Positions 1 to 11,099 are shown, numbered from the stretch's first letter. The stretch: 64,000 nucleotides of DNA from Sequoia sempervirens (GCA_007258455.2 VDFB02000001.1:14281747-14345746); one strand, 5' to 3'. Numbers and translations: made by a program. The notes: generated by a model not told the origin, from the letters alone.

Positions 1-135
1 ATGGAGATGAGGAGGACAAAGCACCCAGGTGGAGGAGTGCCAGAGGTGATGGAGATGAGGAGGAAGATGGTGATGATGATGGAGGAGGCGGTGATGATGG
101 AGGAGATGATGGAGGAGGTGGTGATAGAGGATGGG
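1..135. repeat. GGA/GAT-rich simple repeat
   Basis: The first 135 bases are an imperfect purine-rich repeat of GATGAGGAG and GGAGGTGAT-like units. In one plus-strand frame it reads as an acidic Gly/Asp/Glu-rich stretch leading into a short basic segment near base 170, which may be the low-complexity tail of a lost coding region. Confidence 0.6.
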
Positions 136-488
136 GTGCCCATCTAGCACTAGATGTCAAAGTGCCTCATAGGAGGCGATCTTTAGTGGCAACAACACAA
201 CGTGTACAGATACGGTTGCCCTCCCAACAACAATAGTCACAGATTGCAGCCTTACATGCTTAGGTATAGATAGTTCAGGGTCAACTGACATAGGTTCAGG
301 GGCAGTTATAGGTGCATACATACGTATTGACATAGGTACAAGCACAACTCTCACAGGCCTAGGGACAGATATAGACTTTGACAGCTAAGAGGGATGCTAC
401 TAGGTAGTAGCTTGCACAGGTGCAGGCCTAAGGATAGATATAGGGTCATGTTAGCATGTTGACTATGGAGAGAGATGCATTGAGATGA

Positions 489-797
489 CGGGCGAAGCAG
501 GCAGAGGCTATCACCAAAAGACTACAACAGGCTACAACGACTGCTGGGACATCAAATTATTTTAGAGAGATTTACCACATTTCCCAGGAGGTCAAATTCT
601 ATAGAGGTCGGTATCATGAGGTGGTCCCTCTAGAGCGACAGGAGAGCTTTACCTATCTCGGTTTGGCAAGTCGCAGTCTTGGATGGTTAGTGTGGGTGTT
701 ACACAGTCATTGCTTGGAGATCAAAGAGATCCTGGTGCAGGGTTGTCGGGTGCAGGGGGAGGTACTGGTTGGAGCAATACATAGCTCTGACACTTGA
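489..797 (+). pseudogene. unrecognised coding remnant, about 100 codons
   Basis: This plus-strand frame stays open for about 102 codons without an ATG. It begins after a TGA and ends at a TGA at 795-797. The predicted peptide starts with an Ala/Gln/Lys-rich helical stretch (AKQAEAITKRLQQ), then has a Tyr/Arg-rich part (REIYHISQEVKFYRGRYHEV). I do not recognise a domain. Composition is more GC-rich and protein-like than the ATG-rich DNA that follows at 830, so it is probably the 3' end of an element ORF or captured gene that starts left of the window. It could also be a chance open frame; the length alone does not settle this. Confidence 0.25.
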
Positions 798-829
798 TGT
801 TTATTGTGATTTGGACATGTATACATTGA

Positions 830-2480
830 TACTTGATGAGTTACCACCATTTTTGATGATGTATCTCTTCATTTTCATATATCCTTGTACATTTGACATC
901 ATTTTGAGATATATATGCAACAATGATGATGATTGACCTATGTGCTTATGTGTTTATCATGATGGATGCATTTAGTTTCCTATTATGTATGCTATGTGAT
1001 GTTTTATATGTGATGGTGATATGATATGTTATGGATGCAACATGTTTTATGATTCTATGATGCTTTACAAATGATGTCTATATGCCCTATATGATGAATC
1101 TTATTATGTGAATGGAATGTGCTAAATGCTATGTTTTTGTACTCTTCTGATGCAAATATGTATGATGCAAAAGATGAAATGGTGGATGGATGATATTAAT
1201 GTAGAAATGGATGAATGAAATGATAATAATGATGATGGATAATTCTACATGTTCTTATGGATCGTGTTCTATTATGATGTATGATATGCATGGTACTTTG
1301 CATTTTTGTATTTTTCTTATGCAAATGTATGAATGCATGTATGAGATGGATGAATGAAAATGTTTCATTGTGGATTTTTTTGTGATGCAAATGTATGAAT
1401 AAATGTGTATGGATGAAAATGATATGATCAATGGTTTCTTTTTTTTTCTTTTTTCATAATGCGAATATATGACCTAATGAAAAATGAATGCTTAGAAAAT
1501 GACATGATAATGCTTTATTTTTGGATTTTTCATGATGCAAATATATGACCTAATGAAAAATGAATGCTTAGAAGATGACATGATAATGTATGAATGATGT
1601 CCTAATGCTTATGCAACTAAAATGTGAATGATATTTTTGGTAACGTCAAATGTACTCAATCTGTTAATGATAGAAATAACCTCACTTGTAATATTGTACT
1701 AGCCTTGAAGAAATCTATAAATACCACTACAACACCTAGTATGAATGCAACCTAAACATGCAAACCTAACAATGCAATGTTGTCATCCCAGTAACTAATT
1801 TATTATGCTTGTTATCATCATTGAGCTTTTAAAATATTGAAAGTGAGTACAAACATCAATAGTATAATTAGACCATGATGACCTGAGTACTGCTTTCATG
1901 ATGTTTGATAGTGCAAGTTAACACAAGCATCTAGGTATAATTGGACCGAGATGACCTGAGCATTTCTTGCGTAAATAGACAATAGTTAACCGTTTTCCTA
2001 TGCGAATCTAGAATATCATCAGTGATCCTTTGTAGAGCATGTCCCACGACGATTCACATAGTATTAATGATCAACTCACAAACAATAGACAAAGAAAAAT
2101 ATCATTCTTGATCATAGCTTCTCTAGTTCTTGACATCCTTGAGTTGCTCCCGAGGAATGATAACAACAATCATGATGCAAATAATTTGAACATTTGTGTT
2201 AAAGTGATAAAACTGTGATTCAAAAGATCATCACCAAATGAAATTTGTTTTCAATTGATCTTGTTGTTGTTGGTTCAAATAGTTGTTTTTGGTGAGTCTG
2301 ATTGATGTTCAATGTTGTAGCTCGCTTGAATGTTGTGTTTTTACCATGTTGTTATATTGTTGTTTGTCTGTCACTTTTAAGCTCAAAGATGGATCGCCCC
2401 CAGTGAGTTCAAGATTTTTCCCCCAGTGGAAACAAACCAATTATTATGGATATCTACAATGATCAACAAACCAAAGTGAG
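830..2480 (+). other. ATG-rich noncoding DNA with possible plus-strand LTR promoter
   Basis: No gene is visible. Bases 900-1,650 are dominated by ATGATG/ATGAATG words and include a near-duplicate of about 60 bases (about 1,450-1,515 and 1,525-1,590, each holding ATATATGACCTAATG-like text). A TATA-box-like CTATAAATA lies at 1,715-1,723. At 1,781-1,794 the 14-mer TGTCATCCCAGTAA is the reverse complement of 12,232-12,245 in the E1 LTR. This suggests a decayed LTR of the same superfamily pointing rightward, but the distance from TATA to the 14-mer differs (about 66 against 366 bases), so the call is weak. Two similar segments holding GATGACCTGAG lie at about 1,864-1,890 and 1,935-1,965. Confidence 0.3.
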
Positions 2481-2906
2481 ACACGACCGTCACAACAGAA
2501 TATGTACAAGAGGCTCAAATGAAGGTTGTGGATAGTGATAGCGAAGAGCCAACGGTCGAAACATGTTCCAAATAGAGGAAGAAGCCAGACTATCACAAAT
2601 AGCGCTTGTTGTCAGGGTTTCACCACTTGCTTTATTGCACTTTTTTTTATATTTTATGATTTTTTTGTATTTTTTCTTTTTTTGTATTTTTTGTATTTTT
2701 GATTTTTTTGTATTTTTTGCTTTTTTGATTTTTTTTTGTATTTTTTCCTTTTTTAATTTTTTTGTTGTCACCAAGATGCTTATTTGCTAGATTTTCACCA
2801 GGGCGACCATTTTTTCATGACATTTTTTGATGTTTTTGGATTTTTTCAGGACTTTTACCGATGCAGTAGATGAATCATGTGTAGAATTTCTTGAGATGGA
2901 GACTGT
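2480..2906 (-). other. E1 3' untranslated region with T-rich low-complexity tract
   Basis: Downstream of integrase on the minus strand. Bases 2,640-2,765 are an almost pure T/TG tract of TTTTTTGTATT-like units, so the frames opened in it (Lys/Ile-rich on one strand, Phe-rich on the other) are artefacts of composition. The stretch near 2,785-2,810 (GCTAGATTTTCACCAGGGCG) resembles E2 at about 16,145-16,170, supporting a shared 3' region. Two CCCCCAGTG words at about 2,395-2,435 read as ACTGGGGG on the minus strand and could be remains of a polypurine tract. Confidence 0.5.
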
Positions 2907-3980
2907 TCATGGGCTCTTCAAATAAGTTTCCTTCTGGAATGATAACTGGTATGCTCCTAATCCATAGACTGACACAATGACAAAGGGGCCCAATAACTGG
3001 TATGCTCCTAATCCATAGACTACCACAATGATAAAGGGGCCCAACCAATTCAGCTCAAACTTTCCCTTCTCCCTATCCTGTTGGTTGCGCGGGTTCTCCT
3101 TCAATACCAAGTCACCAACTTGAAATGTTCTTGATTTGAGTTTATGATTGTAACTTCTGGACATCCATGGTTGGTAGGATTTTAGGTGGTTCATTGCATG
3201 TTGGTGTCATTCATCTAATAGTTCTAGTTCTTGCAATCTAGATACCAGGTAGTCTTCATCAAAGATGATACCCTTCAATTAAACCCTGAGTGATGGTAAT
3301 TCAACCTCAATGGGTATAATGGCCTTAGATCCATATACAAGAGCATATGGCGTGGCTCTTGTTGGTGTGCAAATACTAGTACGGTATTCCCATAGAGTAG
3401 GGTTTAATTGGATGTGCCAATCGTGTCCAACATCATTGACTGTTTTCTTCAAGATCTTCAGAATATTTTTGTTGGAGGCCTCTGCTTGACCATTTCCCTG
3501 AGGGTAGTATGGTGTAGAGAAGTGATGCTGGATGTTGAACTTCTCACACAATTCTTGCATGTCTTGATTTTTGAATGGTCTTCCATTGTCAGTGACAATA
3601 GATTGAGGGATGTTGTACCCACAGATGATGTAATTGAGGATGAATGATGAAATTTTCTTTCATGTGATGGTGATAAGAGGAAAAAATTAAATCCACTTCG
3701 TGAAGTATTTTGTAGCTGTGATGAATGGATTTTACCAACAAGATCTAGTCCCCACTGACAAAAGGGCCACGTGGATGCAAATAGTTGAAGTTCTTGGGCC
3801 GGTGCATGAATGAGGTTGCCATGAATCTGACACTTTTGACATTTCTTGATGAACTAAAAAGACTCCTTCTCCATGTTTGGCCAGTAATATTCTAAATGAA
3901 CAAGTTTCTTGGCTAAGGTTAAACCGCTTGAATGAGTTCCACAAACACCCTTGTGAACTTCCTGTAAAGCCATTTCAGAC
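2907..3980 (-). pseudogene. E1 integrase (decayed)
   Basis: The minus-strand frames, read through shifts, give a retroviral-type integrase. First comes an HHCC zinc-binding region (His...GVCGTHSSG near 3,940, CQKCQ near 3,835). The catalytic core follows, with the first Asp in WGLDLVG near 3,740, the second Asp in VTDNG near 3,590 and the Glu in GNGQAEASNK near 3,485. The open segment 3,279-3,560 covers the end of the core, including PYYPQGNGQAEA. The C-terminal part (2,907-3,194) has the FQVGDLVLK motif typical of these integrases. It contains an in-frame 51-bp tandem duplication (2,942-2,992 and 2,993-3,043) that repeats GPF.IV..YGLGAYQL. Stops and shifts near 3,200-3,280 and 3,600-3,730 make it nonfunctional. 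Confidence 0.85.
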
Positions 3981-4078
3981 TCATCATGTTCCAGACATTG
4001 GAGGATAGTTTCATCAAGACCTCGTCAGTATAGTACATCCATAATAAGAGTATGTCGGGTGACTCGGTGAATGAAATT

Positions 4079-4726
4079 TCATTTTTGATTTCTAGATAGG
4101 TCGATTGGAAGGGTGTTATCTTTTAGGTAGGTATAAATATCACCATAGACTGAGGTATTGGTATCAACTAGGTGACATATAACTTGGGACTCAGTATCGT
4201 CATAAGCAATGGAAAATAGTTGTTCCACCAAGAACTCATAATGGCTTCTCTTCTCTAGAATTTGTAACCAAGAAGCAATAGTGGACATGGCATCAACAAC
4301 TTTATTGTCCACTCTTGAAATATGTTCAAATTTGATATCCATAAAGTATTTCTTAAAATCATCAATCATTCTTTTGTAGGGCATCAATTTTTTGTCCTTT
4401 TTTTGATAATCACCATTGACCTGGTTAATGACCAACTGAGAATCTCCATAAACTTGCAATTCTAGAATTTTCCACTCTACAACTATTTTTATGCCAATGA
4501 TTAATGCTTCATACTCTGCCATGTTATTGGTACAAGGGAACATCAATCTGTATGATTTTTGGTATGGTATATCCTTGTGGAGTGACAAATAGGATTCTGA
4601 CCCTTGATCCATGTTGGGTGTGTGATCCATCAAAGTATAATGTCCACTATTTTTAAAACAAGGTGAGGACATCAACATTTGGAAATTCAATGTGTAAAGG
4701 ATGATCATCTGGTAGAGGTGCTTCAA
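4079..4726 (-). pseudogene. E1 additional RNase H (Tat-type)
   Basis: This is a second RNase H domain, separate from the one fused to RT. In family terms it would help remove the RNA strand during reverse transcription. Visible motifs in order are a Phe-Asp-Gly-Ser-like start near 4,640 (in a neighbouring frame), NNMAEYEAL with the catalytic Glu, YGDSQLVINQ with the catalytic Asp, and SRVDNKVVDAMS near the C-terminal Asp. The 215-codon frame is open, but the N-terminal catalytic Asp is read only after a frameshift. Its position between RNase H and integrase is what places E1 in the Tat branch. Confidence 0.85.
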
Positions 4727-5141
4727 CTAACTGGTCAACGATTTCTTGTCCTTTAATTGCTTTCCTATCCACATATTGGATGTCAAATTCACTTAGTATC
4801 ATAACCCACTTGGCCAGTCTTCCAATTAGGTTAGCTTTGCTAAGGAGGTATTTTAGTGGATTTATTTTGGCTATTAACTTGATGGTATGAGTTAGCATGC
4901 AGTGTCATAGATGTTGGGTGGCAAATACTACTGCCAAGCAATCCTTTTCAATGGATGTATAATTGATTTCATAGCCAATTAGCGTCTTGCTAATATAGTA
5001 AATTCCCCTCTCTTTTCTTGTTGAATCCTCTTGTGCTAACGTGGCTCCCAATGATATCTTAGTTGTTGCAATGTGTAACAAGAGTGGTTTTCCTTCTGCT
5101 GGTGGTACTAAAATAGGTGGACTCATTAGATATTGTTTCAA
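4653..5141 (-). pseudogene. E1 RT-linked RNase H and connection
   Basis: The segment 4,905-5,141 encodes the RNase H that follows RT in Ty3/gypsy polyproteins (LLLHIATTKISLGATLAQED and IYYISKTLIGYEINYTSIEK, matching the usual YYISKTL..E..Y...EK pattern). It continues at 4,653-4,898 with the end of the domain (WVMILSEFDIQYVDRKAIKG). The two parts are separated by a stop at about 4,900. In Tat elements this domain is often degenerate because the second RNase H is present; I cannot tell ancestral loss from later decay here. Confidence 0.8.
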
Positions 5142-5149
5142 TTGGTTGA

Positions 5150-6240
5150 AGGATCCTTCACATTTCTCATCCCATCAGAGAAAAAACATTTTTGTGTAGC
5201 AAGTGAGTAAAAGGATGGGTCTTGTCTGCTAGTTGTGAAATAAATCTTTGGACTAATTGGAACCTTCTTTGCAAAGATCGTAGCTGATTGATGTTTTTGG
5301 GTGGTGGAATTTCCGTGATGGCTTTAACTTTTTTTAGGTTTACTCAATGATTTTTTTTGAAACAATGTATCCTAGGAGTTTGGTTGAAGTCACCCCAAAC
5401 ACACATTTCTTTGGATTCAGTCATACATTGAATTTCTCCAGTCTAGTGAAGATTTTGTCTAAGATCTCTAAGTGTCCTTCTCTAGTATATGATATAGCTA
5501 ACAGATCATCCACATAGTCTCACATGAAAGTATGCATCATATCATGAAAAAATGTTGTCATGGCGCACTGATAAGTAGCTCCTACATTCTTCAATCCGAA
5601 TGCTATGATGTTCCAACAGAATGTTCCCCACGAACATGTAAAGGTTGTCTTATCTTGATCCTTTGGAGCTATCTTGATTTTATTATAATTGGAAAAACCG
5701 TCCATAAGGGACAACATGACATGTCCTACCATTGAGTCTACTATGATGTCTATGTTAGGTAGAGGAAAATCATCTTTGGGGAAATCCTTATTGAGATCTC
5801 AGAAATCGATGCAAATAAAAATGTTGTTATAAGGCTTTGAGACTGGTATGATGTTGGAGATCCACTTGGCATAGTCAATGGGTCTGATGAATCCTGCATC
5901 TAACAAATTCTTCAGCTGTGCTTTTACTAGTAAGGCAATATGTGGATGCATTTTCCTTAGTTTCTACTTGACTGGTTTTACTCTTGGTGGTAAGGAGAGA
6001 TGATGCATGATGAGTTATGGATCAATCCCTGGCATGTCAACATATGACCAAGCAAAGTTGAATTCTTTTTTTTTGTGAAAATTTTGAGGAATCTTGGTTT
6101 TTCTTGGTCTATCAAAGATGTCGCTAGATGAATAGTCTTCATTGTCTCTGCACTGCCGATGTTGATAGACTATGTGAGTTCGATCAATACCTTTGATCTT
6201 TCCTGAAAGTGTTCTCGAAGAGTATCAAATCTTCCATCCT
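5150..6240 (-). pseudogene. E1 reverse transcriptase (decayed)
   Basis: A Ty3/gypsy reverse transcriptase read through several frames. The N-terminal entry motif FAWSYVDMPGIDP lies near 6,040, the KPVKQK-like linker near 5,965, then ISNIIPVSKP and LNKDFPKDDFPLPNID (about 5,750-5,860). The palm segment MDGFSNYNKIKIAPKDQDKT is in the open frame 5,520-5,732. The catalytic YVDD box is intact at 5,505-5,516, and LNPKKCVFGV follows near 5,405. Several in-frame stops and at least two shifts separate these blocks, so no full-length product is possible. Confidence 0.85.
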
Positions 6241-6248
6241 TTGACGCC

Positions 6249-6893
6249 TCAGAGAGGTTTTTGCCATTGGATGTGCTCTTTGTTTTTACTTTTTTTTGGA
6301 TCTAATACTGCCATTGAATGGTTTTCACCATTAGATCTATTTCTTGTATTATTCATTTTGCAGCTGGAAGATTTGATACTCCCCTGTTTGGAAGCTTCAT
6401 TACAATGTTCAATGGTGGGATCTATTTTGAGATTGTTGGCACAAAGGAAATTAACGATGGCATCACTGTTTGAAAATGTAGGGATATCAAATGGCTCATT
6501 TTGGTCCCATTCTATGAGTTTGAGATGTACTAGGGGGAAGAAATCACCAGACTGGTTAAGGTCAAAGATGGTAAGAGTCCTAATGGTGGTATCTTTGATT
6601 TGTCCAATAGAAAAATCAAGGTCTATAAGGTAAATTTCCTTTGAATTATTTTTTTCACTCCAAGTTGAATCGTCTTCGCTGGAATCATCAATGTGTTGTG
6701 ATCCTAGTTCAAGCGGTCTAGAACTTGAACCTTGTCCCTCTTCAAGTAGGGGTGCATACTTGTGTGCCACATCAATGTCCTTGTCATGACAAGACTCTTT
6801 TGATAGTGAATCCCACTCATATTCATTAGAATCAATTTCATGATCATCACTAGCTTGGAGTTGCAAGATTCTTTCAACCACCCTCTGAGTCAT
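6249..6893 (-). pseudogene. E1 acidic linker between G-patch and RT
   Basis: A 214-codon open minus-strand frame rich in Asp, Glu and Ser, beginning MTQRVVERILQLQASDDHEI. It overlaps the end of the G-patch frame by a few bases and leads into the RT entry motif. It contains no recognised catalytic domain. E2 has an acidic segment in the same place (19,751-20,011), so this is a shared, fast-evolving spacer of the pol polyprotein rather than a separate gene. ATGs in it are unlikely to be real starts. Confidence 0.6.
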
Positions 6894-7441
6894 CTTTTAT
6901 TTTGTCTCCTCATTATAACCCAGCCAATCTTGTCCTTTGGATTGATTAAGAGGGGTTGAATTGGTTCTAAAATTCCTTCCTTTCTTTTTCCTATAGGGCC
7001 CTTTCCCTCATATCCCATCTTTTCCAAAATGGTGAAGCCTTTTCCATATTGTATTGCTTGTACATTTGCAGTTGTTGTTTGAGACTCCTCTTCATCCTTA
7101 TAGAGCCAGTTTATAACATCTTTGTCTTCTGCTTCATCAACTATGGTGCTTTCTTTTAGAAACCAACCATCAAAGAGAGTAATTGGTTGTGATGTTTGTT
7201 GTGTTGATGTTGAGGGTTTCCCATATGACTTTGGGGAAGACAATTGTGAGAGACATAGGGATCGTTCAATGAAATATTCACCATTACCTTTATCTTTGAC
7301 TTGAAATTTTTTCTCAAATTGTCTTGACAAAACATTTAATTGGGCTTCATGATTTGAGGATGTGGAAGGAGCAACTTCTTTCTTCTCAGACTGTTTAGCC
7401 ATGGAACTAGATTGACCTTCATGATTTGAGGAAATGACCAA
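6890..7441 (-). pseudogene. E1 G-patch domain region
   Basis: Open minus-strand frame of 183 codons. Its C-terminal third is a G-patch: GFTILEKMGYEGKGPIGKR, then EGILEPIQP and KIGW, with the Gly, aromatic and hydrophobic spacing of that RNA-binding domain. The N-terminal part is Ser/Lys/Gln-rich with repeated SSNHEGQ/SSNHEAQ words at the start. It lies between protease and RT, as in E2 (20,160-20,263). G-patches next to the protease are known in betaretroviruses and appear in plant Ty3/gypsy polyproteins; a role in binding the element RNA or stimulating RT is inference. Confidence 0.75.
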
Positions 7442-7645
7442 CGGTTTGGATGAGGAACTTGATTGGCTTTAATCATTGGAAGGGGTGGAAGTGGAAGCTT
7501 CTCTATTATGAGGCACAAAGATATCTTGGACAAATTTTAGGGTGTTGCAATACTGAGGGCTATTTGAATCAGCCGAGATGGCGATTTCTTGGCCACCACA
7601 AGGGAATTTCAAACATTGGTGGTATGTTGATTGGACCGCTTGCAT

Positions 7646-8647
7646 TTAATGGATCCATGGGCAACCTAATAGTATGTTGTAGGTCAAATCCTTGTCCAAG
7701 ATTTGGCAGATTACATCTTTCTGAATTGGTCCTACTTGAATAGGTAAGAAAATCAATCCCTGTGAAGATCTTTCCTCATCACCATATGCTTTTATTGTAA
7801 TATTTTTCTTTGAATCAATTGCATTCTTGGAGAATGCCAAGGCACGAACAAGCTTTAAAGTACATATATTCAGGCTGGATCCTCCATCTATTAGGACATG
7901 TTTGACACAATGTTTATGAATTAGGACTTCAATAAGGAGAGTGGCATTATGGGGATGAGAAATAGATGTGTCATTAATTTCTAAGAAGGATAAGCAACGT
8001 GGCATGGTCAAATGTCCCACCATGGCTTCGAATTTATAAACTTCCAGATTTATTGGTACTATTGTGTCCACTAGGGATTTTTCCAAAATCTCTTTATGGG
8101 CAGGTGAAATCTTGAGCAATTCCAATATTGATATTTGTGCAGGGATCTTTTGTAACTGGTCCACTATGTTATATTGATTGGATGAGGCAGCAGGTATTTT
8201 AGATGAACTTCCTTTAAAGATATATTTGGCTTGTGCTCTCGTGGTTGCATTTACTAGCATATTGTCTTGTTTTCCATTGATTTTAATGACATTGAATTGA
8301 GTATATATTGCAGCTATATCTTGTTTGATGTCATTAATTTTATTTTCAAGGATAATGATGTCTTGTTTTTGTTCAATTGGAATGTCATAGATTGGATTAT
8401 TGATTGCAATAATGTCTTGATTTTCATTGATTTCAATGTCATTCATTTGATCCCTCGTTGCTGAAATATGATTTATGATAGTATCATGGACATAATTTAC
8501 ATTCTTTTCCTTCTTGTTTGTTGTAGAGGACTCCCCTTTTTCATAATTCGGTAAAGTATTTTTAAATGCTCCGTGATCGGTATTTGTTTGGGGTCCTTCT
8601 ATTCGTATAACCTTGTTATCTATTAAATCTTGTATCTTATGTTTCAA
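7646..8647 (-). pseudogene. E1 protease with repeat-rich N-terminal spacer
   Basis: Open for 333 codons, the longest intact frame of E1. The C-terminal half is a retropepsin: VLIDGGSSLNICTL carries the active-site Asp in a D-G-G-S context instead of the usual D-T/S-G-S, followed by IKAYGDEERSSQG, LPIQVG and the family end motif YNILLGCPWIH. Before it is ISPAHKEILEKSL, a Tat-type pre-protease motif also present in E2. The N-terminal half has an Ile/Asp/Gln-rich repeat (QDIIAINN, QDIIILEN, QDIAAIYT), written in DNA as related ATGTCTTG blocks between about 8,267 and 8,464. E2 also has DGG at the active site, so the variant is inherited. Confidence 0.8.
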
Positions 8648-8826
8648 TTGCGTGCAACTATTTGTTTGATGGCCTTTGCACTGATGAAATTCACAGTACT
8701 AGGCATCATTCCACCATGATGATTTTACTTTTGGTTCAAAGCCTCGAGTTTCAGGTAGTGTTATGAGGTTATTTTCAAGAAGTTCCCTCAATGCAGATTC
8801 GTGTGATTGACCCAAAGGTGTAAATT

Positions 8827-9999
8827 TTATGTGGTTTGATTGTGTTTGATATGGTGGAGGTTTGGATGTGGTGTTACTTTAATTATGGTTTTTTTATTAT
8901 TGTGTTGGTTGAAATTTTGATTAGTGTCTTGATTGATGTTTTGATCAGTCTTGGTTGTGGTTCTCGATAGATTAAAGACTAGTTTAGCATTATGTGTTTC
9001 AACGAAACCATCATTGGAATTCTTGTTCCTTGTCCAAAATTTGAATTTCTCATTGTTGTTGTGATGGTTGGAAGAGCTAGCATTGTTTGATCCTTCATTG
9101 TGAATTTTCAATACCCCTCTTTTGACTAAAGCTTCTTCAAATTTGACACCATTTTCTACCATCTTCTCAAAGCTAGGAGGACATTGTAATTGTAGCCTAT
9201 AACTCATTTCACTGTTAAGGTTATCAATAAAGATCTCCATATTTTCTTGTTCAGGTATGGGACGAGCGTATTGAGCGAATAACCTTCTCCACCTTTGTAA
9301 GAATATGAGAAAAGATTCTCCTTGTTTCTGTTTGGTATTACAAAGATCCTTCATGGTTATCTCATGTGAAATTTTATATGAATATTGAGTGATAAATTTT
9401 TTGACTAGTTCTTCAAAGGATTTTATTCTTGGTTGTAGTTTCGAAAACCATTCCATACAATGGCCTCCAAAGTTGCAAGGAAAAAGTCTCATCAAGTATG
9501 TGTCTTCATGAGCAAACTCAAGACTCATGGTTCAAAATTCTCTCACATGGTCTATGGGGTCAGATTTTCCATTGTATTTCTTGTATTTTGGGAGGTTGCA
9601 ATTTGGGGGAAATGGTATCATGTTTAAATTTCTATCAAAGGAATAGGGACAAATATCTTGCAACAAGTATCTTTTGGTAGTCCCTCCTTGCATGTCTTGC
9701 AATTTTTGTTGAAAGTTCTTCATTTGATATGTTAGGGCAGCCATTTGATCGGTATTTGGTGTTTCAATTTCAATTTTCTTTGGTGTTCCCTTCAATTTGT
9801 TGACGTCAAAATCATTTGGTAATTTGGACCCTTGGTTTGCTAACATTAGAAGGTATTTTTCTCCATCCTTTTCAAATATCCTTTCTAGGAATTTGTGAAA
9901 TTTGGGATCTTGGTTTGCTTGTTCTATTTCCTCCTCTATTATTTCTTCTATTTCATTTTCAGGAATTTTATGGAAGGTGTTTTCTTTTGGTTCACCCAT
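8827..9999 (-). pseudogene. E1 gag, one in-frame stop
   Basis: Retrotransposon Gag (capsid) protein. The chosen start is the ATG at 9,997-9,999 (MGEPKENTFHKIPENEIEEI), which opens an acidic coiled-coil-like N-terminus. The capsid core contains MIPFPPNCNLPKYKKYNG, FPCNFGGHCMEWFSKL and FEELVKKFITQYSY, the pattern of the Retrotrans_gag family, then SFLIFLQRWRRLFAQ. A single TGA just before 9,529 breaks an otherwise continuous frame. The C-terminus is Asn/Gln/Thr-rich. I see no zinc knuckle in frame before the stop at 8,827; a possible CKGHQTNSCTQLK-like remnant lies just downstream near 8,655-8,690. Confidence 0.85.
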
Positions 10000-10439
10000 G
10001 GTTTTTTGAGGTTCAAATTATTTATCCTTAAGTTTTTGCTTTTGGGACCTTGTTAAAGGCATGCAAGTGATGAAGGTTTTCTAAATTTTGATTGTTATTT
10101 AGGAGTGCCAAAGGAATACCTAGGTCGAATAGAATAATGAATCCTATTGATGGGACTAAGGTAATAAAATTTGATGTAAAGTGTGTTGTTTCTGGATGAA
10201 GGATGATAAATCCTTATGGGGAAACTCAACTTGATGATCAAATTTGGATTTTGATGATGATTGAGCACTTTTAGATGTTTGATCAAAGTTTAGGTAAAGG
10301 ATTTCACTTGTGAATGCTAGTTTTTCCAAGTTTACAACAATGTTGGGATGAGGAAAGAAATTTTCTATGGAAAAGATCCCTAAATCTAGTTCCAAATTGT
10401 TGGATAGGAGTCAAATTCAACTCTCTAGTTATAAATTTT

Positions 10440-10848
10440 GGTGGATGCGTTGTAACAGTCAATGTATGCACTAAAAGGCATATGTGTTATAGCATGGCTT
10501 GGATGCACCAGAGAAAGGTTTAGATGTGCTATAGAATTAGGTGTATGCACTAGGGAATAGCTCAAATGCTCCAACATTTCAGGTGTATGTGCTAGGGAAT
10601 AGCTCAAATGCGCCAAAGTTTCATGTGTGTGCATTGCAGAATTTGGTAAATGTGCCACATAATGCAAGGGATGCACTGGTAAAAGTGGTGAATGCACTGT
10701 AACATAAGGTGTATGTGCTAGCAAAAGTGGTGAATGCACTGTAACATAAGGTGTATGTGCTAGCAAAAGTGGTGAATGCACTGTAACAGAAGGTATATGC
10801 ATTGGTAAAAGTAGTAAATGTGCCAAAATAAGCAGTGGATACGCTGAA
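10440..10848 (-). repeat. 21-bp minisatellite keeping an open heptapeptide frame
   Basis: About 18-20 imperfect 21-bp units with a GTG-ATG-CACT-like core; three nearly perfect 42-bp dimers occupy about 10,680-10,805 (unit GTGAATGCACTGTAAC then GTGTATGTGCTAGC). On the minus strand, 10,425-10,826 stays open for 133 codons and reads as a 7-residue repeat with pattern His-(Thr/Ser)-Pro-x-x-x-(Ala/Val), for example HSPLLLA and HTPYVTV. The unit is a multiple of three, so copy-number change does not break the frame. It lies in the leader before gag. Whether it is translated is unknown; it could equally be a noncoding DNA repeat. Confidence 0.8.
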
Positions 10849-11099
10849 CCAGGGAATATAATAGTTTCTTGCCAGTTTATTTGATTTTTCTAGTTTTCAG
10901 TCAGAGAATGGTTTGTTTCAAATATGTTTTCTGAATCACAATTTTTCACTTCCAGTGTGTAAGGTTTTGTTTGAAGTTTGTTTAAAAACACTTTGGTAAA
11001 CACATGAAGCATGCACAATCCTAAGGTTGTGTAGGATTGTATTTGTTGGATTCCCACTTGGATTTTACTCCAACTGTGCTTACTTTTAGCGGATGATTA

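Noticed and set aside
2490..2790. Lys/Ile-rich and Phe-rich frames on both strands
   Set aside because: They come from a T-rich low-complexity tract; no domain and no coding bias.
6193..6633. 146-codon plus-strand frame
   Set aside because: Shadow of the E1 acidic linker on the minus strand; no domain.
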